From Luteolibacter flavescens (GTDB lineage Bacteria > Verrucomicrobiota > Verrucomicrobiia > Verrucomicrobiales > Akkermansiaceae), in contig NZ_JAPDDS010000001.1 of assembly GCF_025950085.1 (NCBI RefSeq), positions 434,001 through 498,000 of the forward strand: a DNA stretch of 64,000 bases, in the 5' to 3' direction. Made by a program: the position numbers and the translations under genes. Position 1 is the stretch's first letter, and the number at the start of each line of letters is the position of its first letter. The notes below the pieces were generated by a model, which saw only the letters and a list, made by a program, of their open reading frames with translations, did no database searches and was not told the origin of the DNA. Of the stretch, positions 35,499 through 43,272 are shown one piece after another.

Positions 35499-35816
35499 TC
35501 AGCCCGTAAACGGATCTCCCTCAACTTGCAGTTCGAAGTTCATCCGCTCGTGGAGAATGCGGCCAACCTCGATTCCATGCGGTGATGAGCGATAGACGAT
35601 GTAATGATGCTCCACCCGGAAGAACCGGCACCCCTGCATCAAATCGTCGCGCGCCTTGCTGCCTCTCGCGAGCGGGGTCCGGGCCAAGGATTCCAATGCC
35701 AAGGTCATAGCCTTGCGATAGCGATCGAACTGCTCTTCACCCCAGTTTGCCAAGGTGTATTCAAGGATACCCTCCAGATCCGCGACCGCCAGAGGAGAAA
35801 GGAAGTATGCCGCCAC
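35499..35816 (-). CDS. parE: ParE/RelE-superfamily toxin
   Basis: 105-residue toxin of a type II toxin-antitoxin pair. The pattern LSPLAVADLEGILEYTLANW, the Arg/Gly region MQGCRFFRVEHHYIVYRSS and the ending GRILHERMNFE are typical of ParE-like toxins. These usually attack DNA gyrase, while the related RelE proteins cut mRNA; the ending RILHxRM favours ParE. The gene starts 6 bp after the antitoxin stop, in the common antitoxin-first order. It seems intact. Confidence 0.9.
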   Translation of the reverse strand: MAAYFLSPLAVADLEGILEYTLANWGEEQFDRYRKAMTLALESLARTPLARGSKARDDLMQGCRFFRVEHHYIVYRSSPHGIEVGRILHERMNFELQVEGDPFTG

Positions 35817-35822
35817 GGGAAA

Positions 35823-36092
35823 TCAATGCTTTGAAGCCTTCTTCAAAACCTTCGCCGCGATCTCGTCGACGGAAGGCGAGGATTTCCTGGCGTCTTTAAA
35901 GCTGTCGAATCCCTTCGCCACCTCTTCCTGCAGCCTTGAATACTTGAACTCAAGCAACTCCCGGTAATCCGCATCTGAAGTAACCACGACGGAGGGACGA
36001 CCATGGCGCGTGATCGAAACCGGCTCTTGAAGAGCCAACTCGATCACCTCTCCGAATTTCTGCTTCGCGTCGTTTGAGGTAAAAGTGTTCAT
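35823..36092 (-). CDS. Phd/YefM-family antitoxin
   Basis: 89-residue antitoxin. The N-terminal Phd-type DNA-binding domain has NTFTSNDAKQKFGEVIELAL and PVSITRHGRPSVVVTSDADY; the lysine-rich C-terminus would wrap the toxin. The protein probably represses its own operon through the perfect palindrome that starts 2 bp upstream of its ATG. It has the usual operon order, antitoxin then toxin. Confidence 0.92.
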   Translation of the reverse strand: MNTFTSNDAKQKFGEVIELALQEPVSITRHGRPSVVVTSDADYRELLEFKYSRLQEEVAKGFDSFKDARKSSPSVDEIAAKVLKKASKH

Positions 36093-36093
36093 G

Positions 36094-36129
36094 CAATTTC
36101 GTCCATTTCATCCAAAATGGACGAAATTG
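36094..36129 (-). promoter_or_regulatory. Palindromic operator of the toxin-antitoxin operon
   Basis: A perfect 15-bp inverted repeat (CAATTTCGTCCATTT and AAATGGACGAAATTG) with a 6-nt spacer begins 2 bp upstream of the antitoxin ATG. It is A/T-rich compared with the surroundings. Its position and symmetry fit an autoregulatory operator bound by the Phd-type antitoxin, probably overlapping the promoter of a nearly leaderless mRNA. Confidence 0.75.
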
Positions 36130-36179
36130 CCGTAATGTCAACGCTACACCACTTCCTGCAAAAAGGACATCAGCAACCC

Positions 36180-36746
36180 TCAGCCGACTGCTGCCATCAC
36201 CCAAATGGGAAAAGCTCCGCTGAAAATGATCAGGACGAGCACAAGAAGGATAATCCAGATCCACACTGGGCTCCGACCCCGGATATGGGGCGTCTGAACG
36301 ACAATATCCGCATAGGCAGGGGAGAGCACCATCCTGCCCTTCGTGCAGAAGATCAGGTAGAGGATGCAGATGCCGATCAGCGTGCCGATGGGAGCATAGA
36401 CAAAGCTGATTGCCGCTATGACCGCAGCCGGGATCTTCGACCACGGCCTCAGTCTCCGAAGTCCTATGCCTGCAGTAAAACAAATGATGGCGAGTGTCAC
36501 AAACGCACCGGCAAGCGGCCAATACGTTGATGCATTTTCCCGAGCTGCGAGCGTTTCATTTCCGGCAAGCAGGACAACCAAGAAGAAGACGTTCATCAAG
36601 GCACCGATCAGGTAAAGATAACCTACCGCCCTGATCGAAGCCTCATGCTTGATGTGAGCGACACGGATTACCTCCAAGCCAGCCGACGGCACTGCCAGTG
36701 CTGAGATATCCTCGACGACCGGAGCCTGATACGGATTGTCGGACAC
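36180..36746 (-). CDS. Small membrane protein with NPYQAP N-terminus
   Basis: About 188 residues, function unknown. I chose the GTG at 36746 because GGGGAGG lies 9 bp upstream and the product then begins M-SDNPYQAP, a very common N-terminal signature of uncharacterised membrane proteins in PVC bacteria. Longer in-frame ATG starts at 36764 and 36782 have no comparable site. Four membrane segments follow: residues about 42-61, 75-97, 105-131 and 158-179. Nothing suggests an enzyme. The insertion sequence lies just upstream, 66 bp from the start, and could have displaced its promoter. Confidence 0.8.
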   Translation of the reverse strand: MSDNPYQAPVVEDISALAVPSAGLEVIRVAHIKHEASIRAVGYLYLIGALMNVFFLVVLLAGNETLAARENASTYWPLAGAFVTLAIICFTAGIGLRRLRPWSKIPAAVIAAISFVYAPIGTLIGICILYLIFCTKGRMVLSPAYADIVVQTPHIRGRSPVWIWIILLVLVLIIFSGAFPIWVMAAVG

Positions 36747-36811
36747 GCGAGCAATCCTCCCCATCACACCGGGAAATGCCAAGACGCATCTCCCGGTGTT
36801 CAGGGAAGGCG

Positions 36812-36892
36812 TGTTGCCTCATAAAAACGGACACCGACGGTCGGGCTTCCCGGTGCGCGAACTGACCCCATTGCCTCACAATTGAGGACACC
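36812..36892 (+). repeat. Left-end transposase-site repeats of the insertion sequence
   Basis: Two copies of TTGCCTCA-N7-GGACACC, at 36814-36835 and 36871-36892. The inner copy touches the transposase ATG at 36893, so transposase binding could also shut off its own gene. Confidence 0.8.
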
Positions 36893-38158
36893 ATGGCGCA
36901 AGCCATGGAAATGAGCCAATCCACGACCCGCGAATACACCGAAAAGATGCGCGGCCGCTATGCCCGCATGACCGGCAAGACGGCCCGCAGCCGCTTGCTC
37001 GACGAGTATGTGGTCGTGACCGGATTCGAGCGGAAATACGCCATCAAGGTCCTTGGCGGGAGCCGGCGCGTGTCCGGGACGAACCGTCGCCGCGGAGCGC
37101 CGAAGCGCTACGACGGGGAGGTTGTCGGACGGTTGCGGGAGCTCTGGCTGGTGATGGAGCAGCCCTGCGGCAAGCGGATGAAGGACATGCTGCCCTTGTG
37201 GCTCGGCCACTGCGCGGACAAGCCCGGCCTCAAAAAACGACTGCTGTCGATGGGTGCGGCGACCATCGACCGGTGCCTTGCCGCGTCAAAGGTCGCCGGG
37301 CCGAAGAAACGCCTGCCACCGCGCAGCGACGCGGCGATCAAGGCGCTGGTGGAGATCCGCGCCGGGAGCTGGGAGGTCGGCGAGGCGGGCTGGACGGAGG
37401 TCGACACCGTGGCGCACTGCGGCGGGGACATGGGCGGGAGCTTCATCTGGAGCCTCACGAGCGTGGAAATCCTCAGCGGCTGGACGGAGGTGCGGGCGAT
37501 CTGGAACCGTGGCCAGCACGCGACCTTGGAGGGAATGAAAGCCATCGAGGCGGCCCAACCGTTCGATCTGAAGGGCGTGGACAGCGATAACGGCGGGGAG
37601 TTTCTCAACCACCACCTGCACGGCTGGCTGAAGGGCCGGGGGATCAAGCAGACCCGGTCCCGCCCGTATCGGAAGAACGACCAGGCGCACGTCGAGCAGA
37701 AGAACCACACCCACGTGCGACAATTGCTCGGTCACGATCGCCTGGGGCACGAGGAACTGGTGGATCCGCTCAACGAACTGCTGTCGCTGTGGTGCCTGTG
37801 GAAGAATCTCTACAGCGTGACGATGGAGCAGGTGAGCAAGAGGCGCGAAGGCAGCAAGGAGATCCGCCGCCACGCGAAGAAGAGCCGGACCCCGGCGGAG
37901 CGTCTGGTATCGTGCGGCAAGATCGCTCTGGAAAGGAAGATCTGGTTGGCCGCGCAGCGGAGGATGAACAATCCGTTTGAAATGAAAGCCGGGATCGAGC
38001 GGATGTTGGCGGCGATCTGGGAGTTGAAGGAGCGTCTGGATGGGGAGGAAGACGGGTGCTTCCCCTTGCGGGTGCCGGGGTTCCTGCGCTACGCTCCGTC
38101 ACCCCTTGCCCCCGCAAGGGGAAGCACCCTGAACCAAGCCGCCACGGTGTCCGCTTAA
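36893..38158 (+). CDS. Transposase with rve/DDE integrase core
   Basis: 421-residue transposase. An N-terminal helix-turn-helix-like region (RGRYARMTGKTARSRLLDEY and FERKYAIKVLGG) precedes the RNase H-like core. The catalytic acids can be placed at Asp171 (WTEVDTVAHCGG), Asp232 (GVDSDNGGEFLN) and Glu268 (QAHVEQKNHTHVRQLLG). This arrangement matches the integrase-core transposases grouped with IS481 or ISNCY. The reading frame is intact, so the element may be active. Its last 35 codons are built from a 19-bp inverted repeat, and its stop codon lies inside the right-end repeat. Confidence 0.92.
   Translation: MAQAMEMSQSTTREYTEKMRGRYARMTGKTARSRLLDEYVVVTGFERKYAIKVLGGSRRVSGTNRRRGAPKRYDGEVVGRLRELWLVMEQPCGKRMKDMLPLWLGHCADKPGLKKRLLSMGAATIDRCLAASKVAGPKKRLPPRSDAAIKALVEIRAGSWEVGEAGWTEVDTVAHCGGDMGGSFIWSLTSVEILSGWTEVRAIWNRGQHATLEGMKAIEAAQPFDLKGVDSDNGGEFLNHHLHGWLKGRGIKQTRSRPYRKNDQAHVEQKNHTHVRQLLGHDRLGHEELVDPLNELLSLWCLWKNLYSVTMEQVSKRREGSKEIRRHAKKSRTPAERLVSCGKIALERKIWLAAQRRMNNPFEMKAGIERMLAAIWELKERLDGEEDGCFPLRVPGFLRYAPSPLAPARGSTLNQAATVSA
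38054..38129 (+). repeat. 19-bp perfect inverted repeat inside the transposase 3' end
   Basis: GGGTGCTTCCCCTTGCGGG at 38054-38072 is exactly inverted at 38111-38129, with a 38-nt spacer. It lies in frame within the transposase gene. The stem would be very stable in RNA. It could be a REP-like repeat captured by the element, or a structure that dampens transposase expression. Confidence 0.75.
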
Positions 38159-38217
38159 TGAGGCAATGGGCCCGCACAGAACCGACCGCTTCGGTGTCCT
38201 GATTCAATGAGGCAACA
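38146..38217 (-). repeat. Right-end transposase-site repeats of the insertion sequence
   Basis: Two inverted copies of the left-end motif: 38146-38166 with a 6-nt spacer and 38193-38215 with an 8-nt spacer. Together with the left end the motif occurs four times, two facing inward from each end. Confidence 0.8.
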
Positions 38218-38240
38218 GGGAAGGTCGATACGGTGACCTA

Positions 38241-41200
38241 TCAAGGCTTCACCAGTTCCGGCGCAGGGCGCTTCTTCGGCTCGGGCTCCTTGCCCTTCTT
38301 CGTGCCGAGCCAGGCGACGATGTCGCGCAGTTCGGAGGCACTGAGAAGTCCGCCCATCGGAGGCATGGCGGAGACCGGCGGGGTCATGCTCTCGATGTCG
38401 CTGCGGAGGACGCGGAGGACCTTGCCATTGCTGTCGATGTCCACGTGTACCTTCTCATCGGCAAGCAGCAGGCCGGCCACCGACTTGCCGCCCTTCAGGG
38501 TGACACTCGATATGCCGAATCCAATGGCCACCTTCGCGCCCGGATTCACCATGGACTCCAGCAGGAACTTCGCATCGCCCCGCTTGCCCACGGCTTCGAG
38601 GTTCGGACCGGCATCGCCGCCGCCATGACCGCCACCCGCGGCGTGGCAGCGCATGCACTGACCGGCTGGCTGCGATTCGAAGAGCTGCTCGCCCTTCTTC
38701 GCATCACCGCCCTGCAGGGAGCCGAGGTATGGCGCGAGCGGATCGGTGGACGCGGCGATGGCGGCCTTGTAGCCATCCAACGCGGTCTTCACGGCCGGCT
38801 CGGTGCGCTTCACCGCGGCATCGAGCAGCTCCAGTGTCGAAGGCGTGGCACCGGACTTTTCCTTCAGCTTTTCCAAGGCAGCCACGAACAGCGACTCGGT
38901 ACCCGGCGCGGAGAGATCCCCCGCTGCCTTCCATGCTTCCTGCTGGCGATGCGCGCTGCGGTGCGAGGTGGCCGCCTTCAACGACTCCAGCGCGGCGGCA
39001 GGATCGGAAGCGATGAGCCTCTTGATGGCCCCGATCGCGAGGTCGTCATTCTGACCCTTGGCGAGTTCGCCGAGGAGTTGATCAAAGCCCGCGGGCTTGC
39101 GGGAAGCATACAGCTCCAGCGCCTCGGAACGCGCCGTGCCAGGCAGGCGCTGGTTCATGACCAGGCCACGGATCGTGGCGTCATCCACCGAGGAAAGATC
39201 GAGCTTGTACTTCGACACCAGCGCGAGCGCGGGCTCGGCCAGCTTGCCTTGGAGCTGCAGTAGCTTGGCGAGATCCGGCGTGAGAACCTTGCTGACCAGC
39301 GCGGCATCGCGCTCCGGCAGCGGGGCCATGTGGCCGAGCGACTGGTCCACCGGATGCGGCTTGCTCCAGAGGCCGACCAGACGGAGGGCTTCGGCGCGGG
39401 CTGCTTCCGGGGCCTTCTCATCCAGCACCACGGCTACCACGCGCTGGAGATTTTTCTCATCACCCAGACGCAGGGCGCTGTGGAGCACGCGGCGCCAGTC
39501 CATGACGGTGAGCCAAGCTGGCGGCGCATCGAGCAAGTCCGCCACCGATGGACGGGCATCCTCGATGCCCACATCATGGATTGCCTGAAGCGCCTCGTGC
39601 GAGACCTTCGGATCTCCATCGCGCAGGAATGCGGCGACCGCCGGGTCCTTCAGGCGACGCAGGGCGACCACGGCAGCGACGCGGACGCGGACCGACTCGT
39701 GTTGATTGAGCGCGGCAAGCTGGCGGGCATTGCAGAGCTTCGAGAGCGCGAAGGCCCCGGCGTGACGCAGGACCGGATCCTCCGTCTGGGCCAGCAATTC
39801 ATAGATCTGGGAAAGCGTTCCAGTCTGGCCGAGGCGACCGGCTGCGATGGTCGCAAACGAGCGCACACGCGGCGATTCGTCGGCGATGAGCGCCATCAGC
39901 GGGAGATTCGCACCATTCAGGCCGGACTCGCCGAGCACCTTGATGACCTGCGCGCGGATCTCCGCGTCCTTGTCGGACAGCAGCGGCACGAGTTCGGCGC
40001 GTGCCTTGTCGCGCTGCCCTTGGTCCGGGACTTTTCCGAAGCCATCCCCTGCCCCGACCACGAGCGCGGCGGAACCACGGCGGGCGACGATGCCGAGTCC
40101 CCAGATGCCGTGCAGGCGGGTCAGGCGATCTTTCCCGGACTTCGCGGCATTTGCGAGCACGTCGAAGCCTCCATCCTTACGCGTCAGCTCGATCTGCGCG
40201 CGCAGGCGGATGCGCATATCCGGATGGGTCAGCATCTTCTCCAGTGCTGGCACCGGACGCTTGTCAAAGCCGGCCTCAATGAGTTCTGCGGCATGCTCGG
40301 CATCATCAGCGAGGAAGGGCTTCTCGGCAGCCAGCGAATAGACGCGACCGTTTTCATGCGACTGCCAGCCGGTGATGAAGTCGGTCACGACCACCTTGCC
40401 ATCCCAGGAATACTCCACGTCGGTAACGGCTGCTCCCCAGTTGAACTGGCGGGAGTCCGCCAGCTTCATGTTCGCGCCGGAGGGCTCCAGCTTGAAGGAC
40501 CAGATACCGGAATTCGCAGCACCGCCGCGATAGTCGCAGATGAGGAAGCGGCCGACCTCTTCCTCCAGGAAGCCAGCGCCCGGGTGATAGGTCAGGCCGG
40601 ATGGGCCGGAGGTGAGATTTGCCACCGGAGGCAGGATGTAGGCGGGCTGCTTGTCATTCGGCGGCGCCCACATCAGCTCTTCCATCCAGCGGTTCGGCGG
40701 ACGATCTTCCATGCCGATCTGGCGGTGGAAGCTGTGCAGCGCCTGGTGCTCCATGGTCCACCCGGAGTCGGCACCATCCACGATGTAGACGATGCGCGCC
40801 TGGTCGCCCTGGTCGGAGTTGTTGTCCACCGAGATGCCATTGCCATACTCGTCGAAGGCGATCTCCTTCGGATTCCGCAGGCCGGTGTGGATGACTTCGA
40901 AATTCGAGCCATCGGGGTCGAAGCGGAAGACGCAGCCTTGGTCGGGATACTCGTAGTGCTTGCCCTCCCGTGTGGTCAGATTCATCCCGCGGTCGCCGAG
41001 CGTGCCGTAGATGCGGCCATCGGGTCCGAGGGCGAAGCCATTCAGGTCGTGGCCGGAGAATGAGATGCGAACGCCGAAGCCCTCGAAGAGCTTCTGCCGC
41101 TCGTCCGGCTTGTCGATCTTGCCATCGCCGTCCTTGTCCCGCAGCGCCCAGATATCCGGGATACAGGCCATGTAAACGGTGCCATCGAGCTCGAAGACAC

Positions 41201-42161
41201 CGGCAGCCGGGCCATCGAGCAGATCATTGAAGCCGTCCGCGAAAAGGTTGCCAGTGGCCGACTTGCCGTCCGCGCCGGGCGTGGAGAGCACGCGAATGCG
41301 ATCGGACTTCTCGGTGAGGAACTTGATCGAGGTCTTCTCTTCCTTGTCCTTCCACTTCTCGTGCAGCTTGCGGCGATCCTCGGTGGTGCGGGCGGAGATG
41401 TCGTCCAGATACCAGTAGAGGTGATCGCGATTGTCCGGCACGCCATGGCGGAAGCGCGTGGTCTCGGTCACGTAGATCTCTCCCTTCTCGCCGAAGGCCA
41501 GTGCCGTTGGGGAAGTGACGCCGCCATTCTTGTAGTCCGCCACGATAGCGGCCTTGCTGCCCTCCGGGATGGTCATGCCGGGAATCACATTGGTGGCGAT
41601 CAGGCCCACCGCGTGCGCCTTGCCGTTCTTCGTGGTCGGCGGGAACTTGTAGTTCGCATAGTCCGTCATGACGAACTGGTCCGCGGCAATGATGCCCCAC
41701 TGGCCGCTCTCGTCGTCGATGAGGCGGATGCGGGCGGTCTTGCCCTTGAATTCGGTCACGTCCCAGACAGCGGTCTTGCACTGCAGGGTGTTCTCGCCGG
41801 TGGCCTCGCGGACCACCTTGCCATCGATGAGGAGCTGCACGGCGGTCTTGCCCGGGTGCTTGCCGCCGGCGACGAGGAAGCAGATGTAATTTTCTGCAAT
41901 CCGGATCTCAGGCGAAGTCAAGGTGCCCTTCGCAACATCGCCACCGTGGGCGGAGCAGGCCAGCGAATCCTGGGAGTAGCCGCTCAGCTCGGCCGTGAGT
42001 CCGTCCATCTTGCCGGGGACCGGAGCGAGGCCGAATGCCGTGCCCTCCGTTTTCCAGTCGCCATAGCCGTCGCCCTCAAAGGCTTGGAGCACTTTCGTGG
42101 CCGCCATCGAGGAGCCGGTCGCAAACAGCAGGGTGGAAGCCCAAAGGAAACGCGCTTTCAT
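38241..42161 (-). CDS. Very large secreted PVC-type dehydrogenase/cytochrome with HEAT repeats and levanase-like N-terminal domain
   Basis: 1306-residue exported protein. The ATG at 42161 gives the signal MKARFLWASTLLFATGSSMA. Domains in order: a levanase-like carbohydrate-binding module (about 25-190; EGDGYGDWKTEGTAFGLAPV, GGKHPGKTAVQLLIDGKVVR); a membrane-bound-dehydrogenase type propeller (about 200-680; GFALGPDGRIYGTLGDRGMN, GLRNPKEIAFDEYGNGISVD); HEAT repeats (about 700-1130); and a C-terminal PVC heme domain with CMRCH near residue 1185. This matches the TIGR02603/TIGR02604 architecture common in Planctomycetes and Verrucomicrobia. It probably oxidises a sugar or sulfated glycan outside the cytoplasm and passes electrons to heme. 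The insertion sequence lies 24 bp after its stop. Confidence 0.9.
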   Translation of the reverse strand: MKARFLWASTLLFATGSSMAATKVLQAFEGDGYGDWKTEGTAFGLAPVPGKMDGLTAELSGYSQDSLACSAHGGDVAKGTLTSPEIRIAENYICFLVAGGKHPGKTAVQLLIDGKVVREATGENTLQCKTAVWDVTEFKGKTARIRLIDDESGQWGIIAADQFVMTDYANYKFPPTTKNGKAHAVGLIATNVIPGMTIPEGSKAAIVADYKNGGVTSPTALAFGEKGEIYVTETTRFRHGVPDNRDHLYWYLDDISARTTEDRRKLHEKWKDKEEKTSIKFLTEKSDRIRVLSTPGADGKSATGNLFADGFNDLLDGPAAGVFELDGTVYMACIPDIWALRDKDGDGKIDKPDERQKLFEGFGVRISFSGHDLNGFALGPDGRIYGTLGDRGMNLTTREGKHYEYPDQGCVFRFDPDGSNFEVIHTGLRNPKEIAFDEYGNGISVDNNSDQGDQARIVYIVDGADSGWTMEHQALHSFHRQIGMEDRPPNRWMEELMWAPPNDKQPAYILPPVANLTSGPSGLTYHPGAGFLEEEVGRFLICDYRGGAANSGIWSFKLEPSGANMKLADSRQFNWGAAVTDVEYSWDGKVVVTDFITGWQSHENGRVYSLAAEKPFLADDAEHAAELIEAGFDKRPVPALEKMLTHPDMRIRLRAQIELTRKDGGFDVLANAAKSGKDRLTRLHGIWGLGIVARRGSAALVVGAGDGFGKVPDQGQRDKARAELVPLLSDKDAEIRAQVIKVLGESGLNGANLPLMALIADESPRVRSFATIAAGRLGQTGTLSQIYELLAQTEDPVLRHAGAFALSKLCNARQLAALNQHESVRVRVAAVVALRRLKDPAVAAFLRDGDPKVSHEALQAIHDVGIEDARPSVADLLDAPPAWLTVMDWRRVLHSALRLGDEKNLQRVVAVVLDEKAPEAARAEALRLVGLWSKPHPVDQSLGHMAPLPERDAALVSKVLTPDLAKLLQLQGKLAEPALALVSKYKLDLSSVDDATIRGLVMNQRLPGTARSEALELYASRKPAGFDQLLGELAKGQNDDLAIGAIKRLIASDPAAALESLKAATSHRSAHRQQEAWKAAGDLSAPGTESLFVAALEKLKEKSGATPSTLELLDAAVKRTEPAVKTALDGYKAAIAASTDPLAPYLGSLQGGDAKKGEQLFESQPAGQCMRCHAAGGGHGGGDAGPNLEAVGKRGDAKFLLESMVNPGAKVAIGFGISSVTLKGGKSVAGLLLADEKVHVDIDSNGKVLRVLRSDIESMTPPVSAMPPMGGLLSASELRDIVAWLGTKKGKEPEPKKRPAPELVKP

Positions 42162-42428
42162 CGCTGGCGACGCTAACGACGGGCGACGGCTTGGCAATGG
42201 CTCAGAAGAGTGAGGACAAAGTCTGTCTGACATCCCGGGCGGGGACGATGGCGGGAGACCGCATCTTTCAGGATTCCTCAAGAGAAGGCGATGCTGACAA
42301 AGTGCAGGCCGGATCACGAATGGCCGCGCTCGAGAATCCCGGTTTCAGCTCCTTCAGCGGGCGAACTCAGCCGCATCCTCCACCCTTTTCGCCGAGCTTC
42401 ACAGCGGAGTTCCCAAATTCGGACACCA

Positions 42429-42810
42429 TTGTGAATAACTTGGTGAATGTTGGGAATTTCGCCTGAAACTCCTTAACGCAAAAAGCAAGCCGCACACCAA
42501 GCCACCTGTTTTAATCATCTCCGCCTAAAAATGCTAATTCGTGACGAAGCGGCGGGTTTCGACCTCTTGTTCACGACGGCAAAACAGGCCGAATGCGATC
42601 AGACGCCACACAACCAACTGATCTACAGATGATTGAAAAGTTACAAATCCGTTACCAACGGATTACCCACAAGTTATTCACAATTTCCCGTCTCCGGGAG
42701 ACCGGCGTGACAAGCGGGCGCTAACGCATCGTGCATTCCACCCTCCGGGCTGCCAAAACCGCGGGATTTCCAGCGCCCGCGATTGTGAACAACTTGGGAA
42801 TTTCTCCACA
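42429..42810. other. DnaA-box-rich noncoding segment, candidate replication origin
   Basis: The 657-bp gap from 42162 to 42818 has no supportable gene. Its right half is A/T-rich and carries exact DnaA boxes TTATTCACA at 42674-42682 (+) and 42430-42438 (-), plus near-matches TTACCCACA (42663-42671), TTGTTCACA (42784-42792, minus), and TTCTCCACA (42802-42810). The exact boxes sit in an identical 14-mer, TTGTGAATAACTTG, found inverted at 42429-42442 and 42670-42683, with a third copy differing by one base at 42783-42796. This is what an origin would look like, though dnaA and dnaN are not nearby. A DnaA-titration or regulatory site is the main alternative. The left part of the gap (42162-42400) shows nothing recognisable. 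Confidence 0.5.
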
Positions 42811-42818
42811 ACCGACCG

Positions 42819-43145
42819 TCAGCCGCGTCTGGACAACGAGGTGCCGCCTCCACCCATGCCTTGGCTTCCGCCACCACCTGTCCCGAGAAGGAAGCGCAGT
42901 ACACCGCCGATGATCTTGAAAACGATCACAACGGCAGCGACTACCACACCCACGGTCAAGGCTATCGCCAAGGCCACGATGCCGAGCAGCACCCACAACG
43001 GCCACCAGCGGCGGTCGAGCTTGATCACGCGGCCACGCATCGCCTGCCACGGGTCATCGCGGCGGGTCGGCTCGGGTTCACGCTGCGGAGGCGGCGGCTG
43101 CTTGCCGTCGATCTCCAGCACCTCGGCTTCAATGGTGTCAGGCAC
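42819..43145 (-). CDS. Small membrane protein, unknown function
   Basis: 108 residues. A charged, proline-rich cytoplasmic N-terminus (KQPPPPQREPEPTRRDDPW) leads into one long hydrophobic stretch (about 47-86; LWVLLGIVALAIALTVGVVV and following) that could form one or two membrane helices, then a glycine-rich tail (GTGGGGSQGMGGGG). No family recognised. It follows lpxI on the same strand after 127 bp. The reading frame and codon use look genuine, but a function cannot be given. Confidence 0.7.
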   Translation of the reverse strand: MPDTIEAEVLEIDGKQPPPPQREPEPTRRDDPWQAMRGRVIKLDRRWWPLWVLLGIVALAIALTVGVVVAAVVIVFKIIGGVLRFLLGTGGGGSQGMGGGGTSLSRRG

Positions 43146-43272
43146 GGACGCCAGTTTCGCCGGTATCAGCGCCGGGGCAATTCGAAGTTTGGGCCTTCGT
43201 TGGAACCGGCGCGGAGAGAAGTTCCAAGGAAAGACGTCGGCAAAGGGCCGCTGAGGCTATCCCGCCGCGACC

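Larger units (their letters stand above)
36812..38217 (+). mobile_element. Complete insertion sequence with DDE (integrase-core) transposase
   Basis: About 1.4 kb with one transposase gene. Both ends start with the inverted TGTTGCCTCAT and share GGACACCG and GGTCGG further in. GGGAAGG occurs as a direct repeat on the two flanks (36803-36809 and 38218-38224), so a target duplication of about 7-9 bp is likely; the next two bases differ (CG against TC), which leaves the exact left end uncertain by 2 bp. The element landed 24 bp after the stop codon of the large PVC gene at 38241 and 66 bp upstream of the small membrane-protein gene, damaging neither reading frame. Family resembles IS481/ISNCY-like integrase-core elements. 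Confidence 0.88.

Noticed and set aside
36764-36782. ATG starts upstream of the NPYQAP membrane-protein gene
   Set aside because: The GTG at 36746 has GGGGAGG at ideal distance and gives the conserved SDNPYQAP start; the ATGs have neither.
35499-38217. Defence island suggested by a toxin-antitoxin pair beside a mobile element
   Set aside because: No restriction, CRISPR, Abi, CBASS or retron gene is present; the pair and the insertion sequence are common isolated elements.
42162-42466. Short open frames in the gap after the large PVC gene
   Set aside because: They lack start signals, family similarity and the codon bias of real genes here, and they overlap the 5' end of the certain gene.
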